Assembly: GCF_017916505.1 (NCBI RefSeq)
Contig: NZ_JAFMSZ010000002.1
Coordinates: forward strand, 124,001 to 188,000
Length of the DNA: 64,000 bases
From: Naasia sp. SYSU D00057
GTDB lineage: Bacteria > Actinomycetota > Actinomycetes > Actinomycetales > Microbacteriaceae
Reading direction: 5' to 3'
The position numbers were made by a program, and so were the translations under genes. This document shows, piece after piece, positions 17,551-25,873 of the stretch. Position 1 is the stretch's first letter, and each line of letters begins with the position of its first letter. The notes below the pieces were generated by a model. It was not told the DNA's origin and did not search any database. It saw nothing but the letters and a program-made list of their open reading frames with translations.

Positions 17551-18395
17551 GCCGGCACCAGCTCCTGCCGCGCCCGGCCGAGGCCGTCGATCTCCAGCTC
17601 CACCACATCCCCGCTCCGCAGGTACGGGTTGCCCGGCAGGCCGAGCGCGACGCCCGCGGGCGTCCCCGTGTTGATGACGTCGCCGGGGTGCAGCACCATG
17701 AACTGGCTGAGGTACCAGACGACGTGACGCACGCCGAAGATCATGTTGGCGGTGGAGCCGTCCTGGCGGAGCTCGCCGTTCACCCACAGCCGCAGGCCGA
17801 GGTCCTGCGGGTCCCCCACCTCGTCGGCGGGCTTCAGCACCGGTCCGAGCGGGTTGAAGGTCTCGCAGCTCTTGCCCTTGTCCCACTGGCCGCCGCGCTC
17901 GAGCTGGAACTCCCGCTCGGAGACGTCGTTCGACATCGCGTATCCGGCGATGACGTCGTCCGCGTCCTCGGGCGAGCCGAGGTAGCGGGCCTCGGCGCCG
18001 ATCACGACCGCGAGCTCCACCTCCCAGTCCGTCTTCTCGGAGTTGCGCGGCACGCGCACCTCGTCGAAGGGGCCGACCATCGTCGACGGGTCCTTCATGA
18101 AGACCACCGGCTCTGCGGGAACGGCGGCGCCGGTCTCCTCCGCGTGATCGGAGTAGTTGAGGCCGATGCACACGATCTTGCCCGGCCGCGCGATCGGGGC
18201 TCCCACTCGGAGGCCGGCGTCGTCGAGCACGGGGAGCCCGCCCTCGGCCAGTGCTCGGCGCGCGGCGGCGAGGCCGCCCGACGCGAGGAACGCCCCGTCG
18301 ATGTCGCTCGTGAGCGACCTCAGGTCGTAGTTGACCCCGTCCTGCTGGAGGACGGGGATCTCCGATCCGGCGGGGCCGAGCCTGGCGAATGTCAC
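17547..18395 (-). CDS. Fumarylacetoacetate hydrolase family, probable 2,4-diketo-3-deoxy-L-fuconate hydrolase
   Basis: 282 aa. C-terminal FAH domain starts at PGKIVCIGLNYSDHAEE (71-87), followed by FMKDPSTMVGPFDEV. Metal ligands are expected at E125/E127 (DWEVELAVVIG) and D157 (SNDVSE). In the L-fucose route this enzyme splits the diketo acid into pyruvate and L-lactate. GTG start overlapping the upstream oxidoreductase by 4 nt. Alternative: another acylpyruvase of the same family. Confidence 0.85.
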   Translation of the reverse strand: MTFARLGPAGSEIPVLQQDGVNYDLRSLTSDIDGAFLASGGLAAARRALAEGGLPVLDDAGLRVGAPIARPGKIVCIGLNYSDHAEETGAAVPAEPVVFMKDPSTMVGPFDEVRVPRNSEKTDWEVELAVVIGAEARYLGSPEDADDVIAGYAMSNDVSEREFQLERGGQWDKGKSCETFNPLGPVLKPADEVGDPQDLGLRLWVNGELRQDGSTANMIFGVRHVVWYLSQFMVLHPGDVINTGTPAGVALGLPGNPYLRSGDVVELEIDGLGRARQELVPA

Positions 18396-19504
18396 TGGGA
18401 CTGCTCCTTGATCCCGAGGGCGACGCCCTCGTGTTCCTGTGATGTGTAGGCGGCCTCGACGACCGCCATCGTGTGCAGCACGTCGTCGACCGCCGTCGGC
18501 AGTGTCGGGACGGACCCTTCGACGAAGCGCTGCAGTGCCCCCATGGACCCGATGAACGCATCGGGGAACCACGACCCCTCGAACGGCACCGGCTGCCAGC
18601 CGCGCTCCTTCTCGTCGAGCAGCGCGAGCTCGAGGGCGTCGGGGCCGCCCGTCGGGTAGTCGAGCAGGAGTCCCATCTGGGCGCGGATCGCGCCCTTGGT
18701 GCCCTCCCACTTGATGAAGCTCTCCTCGTGCCCGGGACCGAAGGCATGGTCGTGGTTCGTGCTCACGGTCACCCGGATCGGCCGGTCGCGGTAGCGCAGG
18801 AGGATGGTCGAGCGGGTGTTCGCCACGTCCGTCTTCAGCGGGTGGCGGACGGTGACCGCGCTGACGCCGTCCGGATCGCCGAGGAACGAGCGGACGAGGT
18901 CGAGGTAGTGCACGCTGTGCATGTTGATCTCGAGCCGGTCGAGCCCGAACACGTGCGGGAACAGGTGCCACGGGGTGTCGACCGAGACCCGGATCTCGAA
19001 GTCGTACAGCTCGCCGATCACGCCCTCGGCGATGAGGCGGCGGGCGGCGGCGACGTAGGGCGCGAACCGCAGCTGCGTGTTGACCGCGGCGACGAGGCCC
19101 TTGCTGCGGCAGAGGTCGCGCAGCTCGATGCCCTGCTCGAGGGTGTGCCCGAGCGGCTTCTGGATGAGCACGGGTGCGCCGTCCGGCAGCGCCCGGAGGG
19201 TGTCGAGGTACTGCTCCGGCATGAGGGCGATGTCGTAGACCGCGTCCGCCGGCGCCGCCGCGACCGCCTCCGAGACCGACCCGAACACGTTCTCGATGCC
19301 GTACTCGTCGGCGAGGGCCTGAGCTCGGGGCACCGTGCGGTTGACGAGCCCCCAGACCGGGTAGCCGGCCTTGCGGTACGCGGGCAGGTGGGCGTCCTTG
19401 ACGATCCCGCCCGTGCCGAGGATGACGATCGGACGCGGGCTGTTCGGCAGCTCGAGCGTGTAGGCCTTCGCCGGCCGGCGCTCGGGGTAGTCCTCGGGGC
19501 TCAT
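18392..19504 (-). CDS. Gfo/Idh/MocA family oxidoreductase
   Basis: 370 aa. Rossmann domain begins at residue about 24 (IVILGTGGIVKDAHLPAY); the EKP-type motif appears as IQKPLGHTLEQG; a second alpha/beta domain follows from about residue 140 (QLRFAPYVAAARRLI, HSVHYLDLVRSFLG). Members oxidise or reduce sugars and their acids with NAD(P). Fourth of seven coupled genes (4-nt overlaps both sides). No step of the standard L-fucose route needs it, so it may widen the substrate range. Confidence 0.83.
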   Translation of the reverse strand: MSPEDYPERRPAKAYTLELPNSPRPIVILGTGGIVKDAHLPAYRKAGYPVWGLVNRTVPRAQALADEYGIENVFGSVSEAVAAAPADAVYDIALMPEQYLDTLRALPDGAPVLIQKPLGHTLEQGIELRDLCRSKGLVAAVNTQLRFAPYVAAARRLIAEGVIGELYDFEIRVSVDTPWHLFPHVFGLDRLEINMHSVHYLDLVRSFLGDPDGVSAVTVRHPLKTDVANTRSTILLRYRDRPIRVTVSTNHDHAFGPGHEESFIKWEGTKGAIRAQMGLLLDYPTGGPDALELALLDEKERGWQPVPFEGSWFPDAFIGSMGALQRFVEGSVPTLPTAVDDVLHTMAVVEAAYTSQEHEGVALGIKEQSQ

Positions 19505-20433
19505 CCCTTCACCGCCCCGACCGTCTGACCCCGGATCAGGAATCTCTGAGCGGTGAGGAACACGACCAGCAGCGGAAGCATCGAGATGAACGTCGCGAGG
19601 GCGAGCTGCGGCATGTAGAGCTTCACGTCGAGGCCGGCGGCGACGGTCGCGTTGAACAGCGGGCTCGCGCCGATGAGCTCCTGGATGCCGATCGACACCG
19701 TCTTGTTCTGCTGACTCGAGGTCAGCAGCGCGAGCGGCAGGAAGAAGTTCGTCCAGTTGGCCACGAAGGAGAAGAAGGCGACCAGGGCCGTGACCTGCTT
19801 CGAGATGGGCAGACCCACCTGGAGGAAGATCGCGACCTCGCCGAGACCGTCGATCCGGGCCGCCTCGACCAGCTCCGGCGGCATCGTCGTCATGAAGTGG
19901 ACGTAGCTGAGGTACACGCCGAACGGGAAGAAGCCCATGATGATCGCGACGGGCCACAGCTGCCCGATCGCCCCGATCGCGTTGACCTCGAGGAACAGCG
20001 GGATGACGAGCACCGTGTTCGGCATGACCATCGCGAGCAGGGTCGCGAACAGCCACGCCTTCCGGAGGCGGAACCGCAGCCGGGCCAGCGCGTAGCCGGC
20101 GGGCAGCGCCGCGACGAGGCCGAGGACGCCTCCCACGACCGAGACGATCAGCGAGTTCAGAATCCAGCGCGGGAAGAGCCCGCCCCCGCCCGGGCCGAAG
20201 CCGACGATCTGGCTCCAGCTGTAGACGGCGTTCTCCCACGACATCCCGCCCAGGCCGAGGAAGCCGTCGGAGCCGGCGGCCACGTTCTCCTGGTTGCGGA
20301 ACGCCATCGCGATGAAGCCGATGATGGGGATGACGAAGAAGGCGGCGACCAGCAGCATGACCGACACCCGGGCGATCCGACCGGCGCTCCATCGCCTCGA
20401 TCCGACGACCCGATGCATCTCGACGGCGCTCAT
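19501..20433 (-). CDS. Carbohydrate ABC transporter permease (MalG type)
   Basis: 310 aa. First helix at residues about 21-45; a glycine-rich periplasmic stretch (FGPGGGGLFPRW) precedes helix 2. EAA loop EAARIDGLGEVAIFLQVGLPI. CUT1 permease partner of 20430 and of the lipoprotein at 21473. ATG start overlapping the upstream permease stop by 4 nt. No ATPase gene in the operon. Confidence 0.92.
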   Translation of the reverse strand: MSAVEMHRVVGSRRWSAGRIARVSVMLLVAAFFVIPIIGFIAMAFRNQENVAAGSDGFLGLGGMSWENAVYSWSQIVGFGPGGGGLFPRWILNSLIVSVVGGVLGLVAALPAGYALARLRFRLRKAWLFATLLAMVMPNTVLVIPLFLEVNAIGAIGQLWPVAIIMGFFPFGVYLSYVHFMTTMPPELVEAARIDGLGEVAIFLQVGLPISKQVTALVAFFSFVANWTNFFLPLALLTSSQQNKTVSIGIQELIGASPLFNATVAAGLDVKLYMPQLALATFISMLPLLVVFLTAQRFLIRGQTVGAVKG

Positions 20434-21392
20434 CGCCGCTCCTCCTTCTCTCCGAAGAGGCCGCTGCGGAACACGATGACGATGCCGATGGCCAGGGTGA
20501 TCACGAGCAGGATGATCGACATCGCGGCGGCCGCCGGGAAGTTGCGGTTCGTGAAGGCGAAGGCGTAGCCGAGCTGCGTCGGCGCCCATTCCGCATCCAC
20601 CGAGCCGGCGGAGATCTGCCGCAGCAGGTAGGGCTCGAGGAAGAGCTGGAATCCGTAGGCCAGGTTCATGAGGGCCGCGTAGCCGATCCACGGGCGGATG
20701 AGCGGCAGCTTGACGCGCCAGGCCATGTGCCAGGCGTTCGCGCCGTCGAGGGCCGCGGCCTCGAAGATCTCGTCCGAGATGCCGTTGAGCCCGCCGTTGA
20801 CGATGACGATCCAGGTGCCGACGCCCTGGAAGAAGAGCATGGCGGTGAGGATGCTCGGCAGGTTCTCGGTGGTCACCACCTCCTTGAGGTTGTCGAGTCC
20901 GGCGCCCTGCCAGAGGAAGGCGATGGGCGACTGCGACGGGTTCAGGAGGTAGACCCACAGCACGAAGTTGGCGATGCCGGCCAGGGCCCCGGGCACGTAG
21001 TAGATGAAGCGCATGGCGCCGCCGAAGCGCCCCGGGCTGGCGTGCACCAGCAGCGCGAGGCCGACGATGCCGATGATCATCAGCGGCAGCCAGACGATCA
21101 TGACCGTGAAGATGTTGATGAAGGTGTCGACGAATCGGTAGTCGCTGATCACCGTCACGAACGAGTCCAGGCCGCCGAACCCGGACTGCGGGTTCACGAG
21201 GGTCGGCGCCTTCTGCAGGGAGATCCAGAAGGCGTAGCCGATCGGGATCGCCGCGGCGACGAGGAACAGCAGGATGTAGGGGCTCAACAGGATGAGAGCG
21301 CCGCGGGCTTCCACCCGGTGGGGGGCCCTGCGCCGCGCTGCCCGCGGTGGCGGCGCGGTGCGCTTCTCTTCCTTCACCAATGTCGTCGTCAT
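20430..21392 (-). CDS. Carbohydrate ABC transporter permease (MalF type)
   Basis: 320 aa. About 33 basic N-terminal residues, then six predicted helices. EAA loop EAAALDGANAWHMAWRVKLPL. Separated from the binding-protein gene by an 80-nt gap with a strong hairpin; otherwise all genes downstream in this operon overlap. Confidence 0.92.
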   Translation of the reverse strand: MTTTLVKEEKRTAPPPRAARRRAPHRVEARGALILLSPYILLFLVAAAIPIGYAFWISLQKAPTLVNPQSGFGGLDSFVTVISDYRFVDTFINIFTVMIVWLPLMIIGIVGLALLVHASPGRFGGAMRFIYYVPGALAGIANFVLWVYLLNPSQSPIAFLWQGAGLDNLKEVVTTENLPSILTAMLFFQGVGTWIVIVNGGLNGISDEIFEAAALDGANAWHMAWRVKLPLIRPWIGYAALMNLAYGFQLFLEPYLLRQISAGSVDAEWAPTQLGYAFAFTNRNFPAAAAMSIILLVITLAIGIVIVFRSGLFGEKEERR

Positions 21393-21428
21393 GCCTTCAT
21401 CCTCGAATCGCACTCTGGCCGGGGGAGG

Positions 21429-21466
21429 TCGCGCTGCGGGGCGCCTGTCGGCACCCCGCAGCGCGA
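21429..21466 (-). promoter_or_regulatory. Strong stem-loop between binding-protein and permease genes
   Basis: 17-bp stem (TCGCGCTGCGGGGTGCC with GGCGCCCCGCAGCGCGA on the minus strand, one G-T pair) and a 4-nt loop, beginning 7 nt after the stop of the lipoprotein gene. No T-tract follows. Likely a 3' stabiliser or partial terminator that lowers permease expression relative to the binding protein. Confidence 0.6.
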
Positions 21467-21472
21467 TGAGGG

Positions 21473-22810
21473 TCATTCGGTGACGGTGTACCCGACCGAC
21501 TTCGCCTGGTTGACGAGCTCCTCGCCGAAGGCCGTGATGGCCTCCTCGACGGAGGAACCGCCGATCAGCGCGGGGCTGACGGTCTCCGTCCACACCGAGC
21601 CCGTGTCGTACAGCATGTACGAGTAGGGGCTCACCGCGGACGCGGCCGCCTTGAACGCCTCCTGCGTGGTGGGGATGTCCGCGAAGTAAGCCTCAGCGGC
21701 CATGTTGTCGAGCCACGCGTCCTGCACCGGGCCGTAGCCGGGCAGACCGGTGCTCAGCTCGACCTGCCACGCGGGGTCCGTCGCGACGAAGGTCGCGAAG
21801 GTCAGCGCGTTCTCGAGCTGCTTGCCCTTGATGTGGGACGAGACGCCCCACAGGCCGCCGCCCTCGTTGCCCGTCGTCGGCTCCGACTCGCCCTCCCAGG
21901 CGAGCGGGGCCACCGCGGTCATCTGACCGGCCGGGATCTTCCAGGTGTCGCGGAACAGGTAGTTGCCCCACCACACGGCCCCGGGGCTCATGACGAGGTT
22001 CACGCCCGTGCCGGCCGCGTCGCCGTCGAAGATGCCCTGGGTCGACAGCGCCCCGGCGTCGTACATCTGGGTCAGCAGCTCGGTGGCGCGCACGCACGCC
22101 GGGTCGCTGAGGTCGATGCGGGCCTCGGACTCCGACACGCGCTCGTTGGTCGGGCAGCCGGAGCCCTGCAGGTACCGGTTGACGGCGTAGGCGTCGCCGA
22201 GGAACCCGCTGATCTTGCCGGGGTGCTCCTGCGCGATCTGCACGGCGAGCTCGCCGTACTCCTCCCACGTCGTCGGCAGCTGGTAGCCGTTCTCGTCGAA
22301 GAACGCCTTGTTGTACCAGAACACGTCGGGCGCGGCGTCGTTGCGGAGGCACCGGATCCTGCCGTCGATGTCGCAGAAGGACAGGACCGCCGGGTCGTAT
22401 CCCTCGATGACCTCGGGCAGCAGGTCGGTCAGGTCGGCGGCGTAGTTGCTCGTCGAGTTCGTGGCCCAGGCGATGTCGTCGTTGGACGGGAAGAAGATCG
22501 CGTCCGGCCAGCCGGAGCCGGCGGAGTCGAAGTTCGCGAACGCCTGCTTGACGGTCTTGCCGCCGACGGTGCCGTCGATCTGCACGACGTCGATCTCGAT
22601 CTCCGGGTGCGCCTCCTGGAAGGCCTCGGCCGCGGGGACGCGGGGCGGGTCGACCCAGACGGTGATCTTGCCGCCGGAGTCGGTCTGCTCTCCCCCGCCC
22701 GTGCTGCCGCCGCCGCCTTCGCCGCCGCCGCCGCCGGAACAGCCGGACAGGACGAGGGCCGCGCCGGCGACGAGCGCCGAGGTCGCGGTGATGTACCTCT
22801 TGGTCTTCAT
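21473..22810 (-). CDS. Carbohydrate ABC transporter solute-binding lipoprotein
   Basis: 445 aa, family 1 solute-binding protein. Lipobox LSGC with the lipidated Cys at residue 24, then a Gly/Ser-rich tether (GGGGGEGGGGSTGGG). RBS AAGGAGT before the ATG. First gene of a seven-gene operon: lipoprotein, two permeases, Gfo/Idh oxidoreductase, FAH hydrolase, SDR, mutarotase. The operon suggests uptake of L-fucose, a fucoside or a related sugar acid. Two pairs of cysteines (SFCDIDGRIRC, GCPTNER and PAC) may form disulfides. Confidence 0.92.
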   Translation of the reverse strand: MKTKRYITATSALVAGAALVLSGCSGGGGGEGGGGSTGGGEQTDSGGKITVWVDPPRVPAAEAFQEAHPEIEIDVVQIDGTVGGKTVKQAFANFDSAGSGWPDAIFFPSNDDIAWATNSTSNYAADLTDLLPEVIEGYDPAVLSFCDIDGRIRCLRNDAAPDVFWYNKAFFDENGYQLPTTWEEYGELAVQIAQEHPGKISGFLGDAYAVNRYLQGSGCPTNERVSESEARIDLSDPACVRATELLTQMYDAGALSTQGIFDGDAAGTGVNLVMSPGAVWWGNYLFRDTWKIPAGQMTAVAPLAWEGESEPTTGNEGGGLWGVSSHIKGKQLENALTFATFVATDPAWQVELSTGLPGYGPVQDAWLDNMAAEAYFADIPTTQEAFKAAASAVSPYSYMLYDTGSVWTETVSPALIGGSSVEEAITAFGEELVNQAKSVGYTVTE

Positions 22811-22975
22811 TGACACTCCTTGTGTGAGGTGGCGCTGGATACGCCGTTGTTGTTCTGCCGTGGGTCTGCAGCTGTGCACTGCCACGAGCCACCGCGGTGG
22901 CTCTGCGTCCGCCCCGTCCGGAGGACGTCGCGGGCTCGGCGCCGCCGAGGAATGAGTTGCGGCTCGATGGTACTA

Positions 22976-22990
22976 GAGATCAGATGAATC
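22976..22990 (-). promoter_or_regulatory. Putative GntR operator, SBP operon promoter
   Basis: Minus strand GATTCATCTGATCTC. Thirteen bases (ATTCATCTGATCT) are identical to the site at 32967-32979 ahead of the zinc dehydrogenase gene. It lies about 170 nt upstream of the lipoprotein start in the 238-nt gap 22811-23048, which holds no gene. Confidence 0.55.
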
Positions 22991-23048
22991 GGCCTCCGTT
23001 TGTCGTCAGTGGTTGCGGGATCGACTGTTATAGGCGGCAGTGGTTGGA

Positions 23049-23924
23049 TTATTGCGCCGCGAGGCTGATGCGGGACGGGTCGATCGAGTAGAAGTCCGCG
23101 GCCGTCCTGCCGAGCACCTGCTCGCGATCCGACGCTCCGAGGGAGTCGAACAGCGGCGCGAGCCCCCGCCAGACGCGGGTGTACCCGCCGGCCAGCACGG
23201 AGATGGGCCAGTCGCCCCCGTACATGAGACGAGCCGGGCCGAACAGCTCGACCGCCCGGTCGAAGTACGGACGCACGGACTCCGTGGTCCACGACCCCAT
23301 GTCCGCCGTGGCGGAGTACAGGCCGCTCACCTTCGCGTGGACCAGGGGGTTCTCCGCAGCGGCGGCGATGAGGCTCCACCACGGCTCCCGCGAGTCCAGG
23401 CCGATCGGCGGCTTCGAGAGGTGGTCGATGACCATCTTCAGCCGTGGATGGCGCTCGGAGAGGATCGGGACGAGCTCGAGATGCCGCGGCAGCACCGAGA
23501 CGACGTCGAAAGTGAGCCCGGCCTGCTCGAGCAGCGCCAGCCCTTCGCCGACCTCGGGCCGCAGCAGGAAGTCGGGATCGGGCTGGTTGTGGATGAGCGT
23601 GCGCACGCCGACGAGCAGGCTGTTCCCCCGCCAGCCCGCGATCGTCTCCGCCAGCTCCGCCGGACGGTCGATGGGCGCGTAGCCGACGATCGCCGCGACC
23701 TCCGGGTGCGCGGCCGCGGACTCCAGCATGATCGCGGTGTCGTCGGCGTTGTCCGCGGACTGCACCTGCACGGTGTACTGCACGCCGGCCGAGGCAAGCT
23801 CGGGCTGAAGCTCCTCGAAGCCGATCGCGCGGTTGATCGGAGCGAGGTCGGGGCCGAGCCAGTCGTACTCCGCCCGCTCCGGATCCCACACGTGCTGGTG
23901 TGCGTCGATCACGGGAAACGCCAC
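23049..23924 (-). CDS. Amidohydrolase family (COG3618), probable L-fucono-1,5-lactonase
   Basis: 291 aa TIM-barrel metal hydrolase. Opens with FPVIDAHQHVWDP: H9 and H11 are the family HxH metal ligands, and DPERAEYDWLG follows as in L-fuconolactonases. VIDHLSKPP and LMYGGDWPISV carry further active-site residues (His and the C-terminal Asp). It would open the lactone made by the L-fucose dehydrogenase to L-fuconate. GTG start 28 nt after the RraA stop; last gene of the dehydratase-RraA-lactonase operon. L-rhamnonolactonase or L-galactonolactonase activity is possible. Confidence 0.85.
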   Translation of the reverse strand: MAFPVIDAHQHVWDPERAEYDWLGPDLAPINRAIGFEELQPELASAGVQYTVQVQSADNADDTAIMLESAAAHPEVAAIVGYAPIDRPAELAETIAGWRGNSLLVGVRTLIHNQPDPDFLLRPEVGEGLALLEQAGLTFDVVSVLPRHLELVPILSERHPRLKMVIDHLSKPPIGLDSREPWWSLIAAAAENPLVHAKVSGLYSATADMGSWTTESVRPYFDRAVELFGPARLMYGGDWPISVLAGGYTRVWRGLAPLFDSLGASDREQVLGRTAADFYSIDPSRISLAAQ

Positions 23925-23952
23925 TGTTGCTCCTTCGGTCGATTGTCGGGGT

Positions 23953-24621
23953 TCAGAGGACGCGGTGCCGGTCCCAGACGGCTCGCAGGGACTCCCCCGC
24001 GAGCAGCTCGGCGAGCACGGTGGACTCGCGCGCGGCGCGCTCGCGAGCAAGGCCGAGGACTTCCTCCTCGCGCTCGCGCGGGACCACCACGACTCCGTCG
24101 TCGTCCGCCATCACGACGTCGCCCGGGTCGATGCGGACGCCGCCCACGGTGACCGCGACATCGGCGTCGATCACCCGCATGCGCGCCCGGTAGTCGATCG
24201 GTCGCCGCGATCGGGAGAAGGCGGGGAAGCCCAGCGCGGCGATCCGGTCGGTGTCGCGGAGGTTGCCGTCGGTGATCACGCCGGATGCCCGTGCGCCGAG
24301 CGCGGCGGCGCTGAAGAGCTCACCCCAGAAGCCGGAGTCGTTGCTCTCGTCGGTGGCGATGACGACGAGCTGCCCAGCGGCGATCGAGTCGATGAAGTCG
24401 ATGGCGTCCCGGTACGGGTCGTCGGGCTGATCCTCGAGCGACGGAGCGAACCGCACCGTGCGCGCCCGGCCGATCGCGCGCGAGCCGGGGACCACGGGAG
24501 CGAGGCGGTGCTCGAGCACCTGGTTGCGGAGGCCTGCGGCGTCGCAGGAGTCGCTGAGGATCGCCGTGCTGAGGCGCTCGTCGCCCGGCTCCGGCGTGAA
24601 TCCCGGGTCAGCGGATGACAT
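23953..24621 (-). CDS. RraA-like protein (HMG/CHA-type aldolase or oxaloacetate decarboxylase family)
   Basis: 222 aa with the RraA fold. Conserved GRARTVRFAP near residue 51, then GELFSAAALGARASGVITDGNLRDTD (residues about 100-125), which holds the G-x-x-x-R-D metal/substrate motif of 4-hydroxy-4-methyl-2-oxoglutarate aldolases. DPGDVVMADDDGVVVVPRE is the usual C-terminal segment. Its start overlaps the dehydratase stop by 14 nt. In this setting it may cleave or decarboxylate a 2-keto acid from sugar-acid breakdown; the substrate is open. Confidence 0.82.
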   Translation of the reverse strand: MSSADPGFTPEPGDERLSTAILSDSCDAAGLRNQVLEHRLAPVVPGSRAIGRARTVRFAPSLEDQPDDPYRDAIDFIDSIAAGQLVVIATDESNDSGFWGELFSAAALGARASGVITDGNLRDTDRIAALGFPAFSRSRRPIDYRARMRVIDADVAVTVGGVRIDPGDVVMADDDGVVVVPREREEEVLGLARERAARESTVLAELLAGESLRAVWDRHRVL

Positions 24622-25768
24622 GGCCGCCTCCCGGGTGGAAGGGGAAGTCCCGCTCGATCTCGGGGGTGAGTCGCACTCCGAGGCCGGGGGCGGTGGGGGC
24701 GACCACTCGACCGTCCCGGAACCCGACGGGCTCGACGAGAAGCGCGTCGCGGAGCGGATTCGAGAGCGTGCAGTACTCGAAGAGCTCGACGTGCGGGTCG
24801 GCCAGGACGGTGTGGAGGTTGGCGGAGAAGGTCACCCCGCTCCCCCACACGTGCGGCACGACGGCGACGCCGGCCTCGCGGGCGATGCCGGACACGCGTG
24901 CGAAGGCGGCCGGGCCGCCGACGAAGGTGACGTCCGGCTGGGCGATGTCGACGCCTCCCGCCGCGATCAGCTCGGCGAACTCCCGCACGGTGCCGTTCGA
25001 TTCCACACCCGAGATCGGCACGTCCACCTCGGAGCGGACCCGGGCGTACCCGGCGACGTCGTCCGCCTGGCAGGGCTCCTCGTACCAGCGGGCACCGAGT
25101 TCTGCCGCCTTCCGGCCGACGCGGATCGCTTCGTCCACGGGCCACGGGTCGGACGCACAGGCCTGCACTGCGTCGATCACGAAGCGGACGCCATCGGGCA
25201 GCCTGCCCGCGACGTGAACGAGGAGCCGGACGGTGGTGTCCGGGTCCGTCATCGCTCGGAACTTGACGGTGCCGAAGCCGGCGGCGATCTGCGCATCGGC
25301 CCAGGCCGATACCTCGTCGAACGTCGTGCCGAGCCCGCCGCTCGCGTAGGCCTCGATGGTCGGCCGAGCGAGCCCGCCGAGGAGCTCGTAGGCGGGGACG
25401 CCCTCCCGCTTCGCGACGGCGTCGAGCGCCGCGGTCTCGATGGCCCCCGCGACGCCGTTCAGGATGCCACCGCGCGACCAGAAGGCCGTGTAGGCGCGGA
25501 GATGGTCCGCGACCTCGAGGGGATGACCGAACCCACGGCCCTCGAGATATGGCCGGAAGGAGTCCACGATGCCCGGCACGGCGAGCGCCGCCATGATGCC
25601 CGCGCCGGCCTCTCCGATTCCTCTCGTCCCGTCGGAGAGCGTGACCTCGACGAGAGCCGCATCCCACGACCGGATGGTCCCGCCCACCCAGGTGAGCTCC
25701 TCGCCCTTCGGGTAGCGGTGGGAGAGGAGCACGGCTCGCAGCCCCGTCACCGTGAGGGCGGTGTTCAT
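24608..25768 (-). CDS. Mandelate racemase/muconate lactonizing enzyme family sugar-acid dehydratase
   Basis: 386 aa, enolase superfamily. Barrel residues read from the sequence: K169-x-R171 (TVKFRAM) where MR-type enzymes have KxK, metal ligands D199 (FVIDA), E230/E231 (WYEEPC) and E256 (GVESNG), and a His at 306 in VVPHVWGSG. I take the ATG at 25768, preceded by AAGGGG with 8-nt spacing; an ATG at 25792 lacks a ribosome site. First gene of the operon with RraA and the lactonase, divergent from gntR. Likely dehydrates an aldonate or aldarate other than L-fuconate. Confidence 0.83.
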   Translation of the reverse strand: MNTALTVTGLRAVLLSHRYPKGEELTWVGGTIRSWDAALVEVTLSDGTRGIGEAGAGIMAALAVPGIVDSFRPYLEGRGFGHPLEVADHLRAYTAFWSRGGILNGVAGAIETAALDAVAKREGVPAYELLGGLARPTIEAYASGGLGTTFDEVSAWADAQIAAGFGTVKFRAMTDPDTTVRLLVHVAGRLPDGVRFVIDAVQACASDPWPVDEAIRVGRKAAELGARWYEEPCQADDVAGYARVRSEVDVPISGVESNGTVREFAELIAAGGVDIAQPDVTFVGGPAAFARVSGIAREAGVAVVPHVWGSGVTFSANLHTVLADPHVELFEYCTLSNPLRDALLVEPVGFRDGRVVAPTAPGLGVRLTPEIERDFPFHPGGGHVIR

Positions 25769-25800
25769 CGGCGGATCCCCTTCGTCGGACATCTAGGCGA

Positions 25801-25827
25801 GATCAATATAGATCAAACGATTGCTCA
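25801..25827. promoter_or_regulatory. Putative GntR operator between the dehydratase operon and gntR
   Basis: GATCAATATAGATC (25801-25814) is a near-palindrome. GATCAAACGATTGCTCA (25811-25827) matches GATCAATCGTTTGCTCA at 32881-32897 in 15 of 17 positions. Read on the minus strand, AATCGTTTGATCTAT agrees with the ATTCATCTGATCTAT word of 32967 in 12 of 15 positions. The position between divergent starts suits control of both the dehydratase operon and the regulator itself. Confidence 0.6.
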
Positions 25828-25860
25828 CCGCCTAGTGATCCGACGATTCGGTCCCGGCCG

Positions 25861-25866
25861 TACACT
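25861..25866 (+). promoter_or_regulatory. -10 box of the leaderless gntR promoter
   Basis: TACACT followed by 7 nt and the ATG at 25874, with no ribosome site before the start. Confidence 0.5.
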
Positions 25867-25873
25867 GGCCCGC

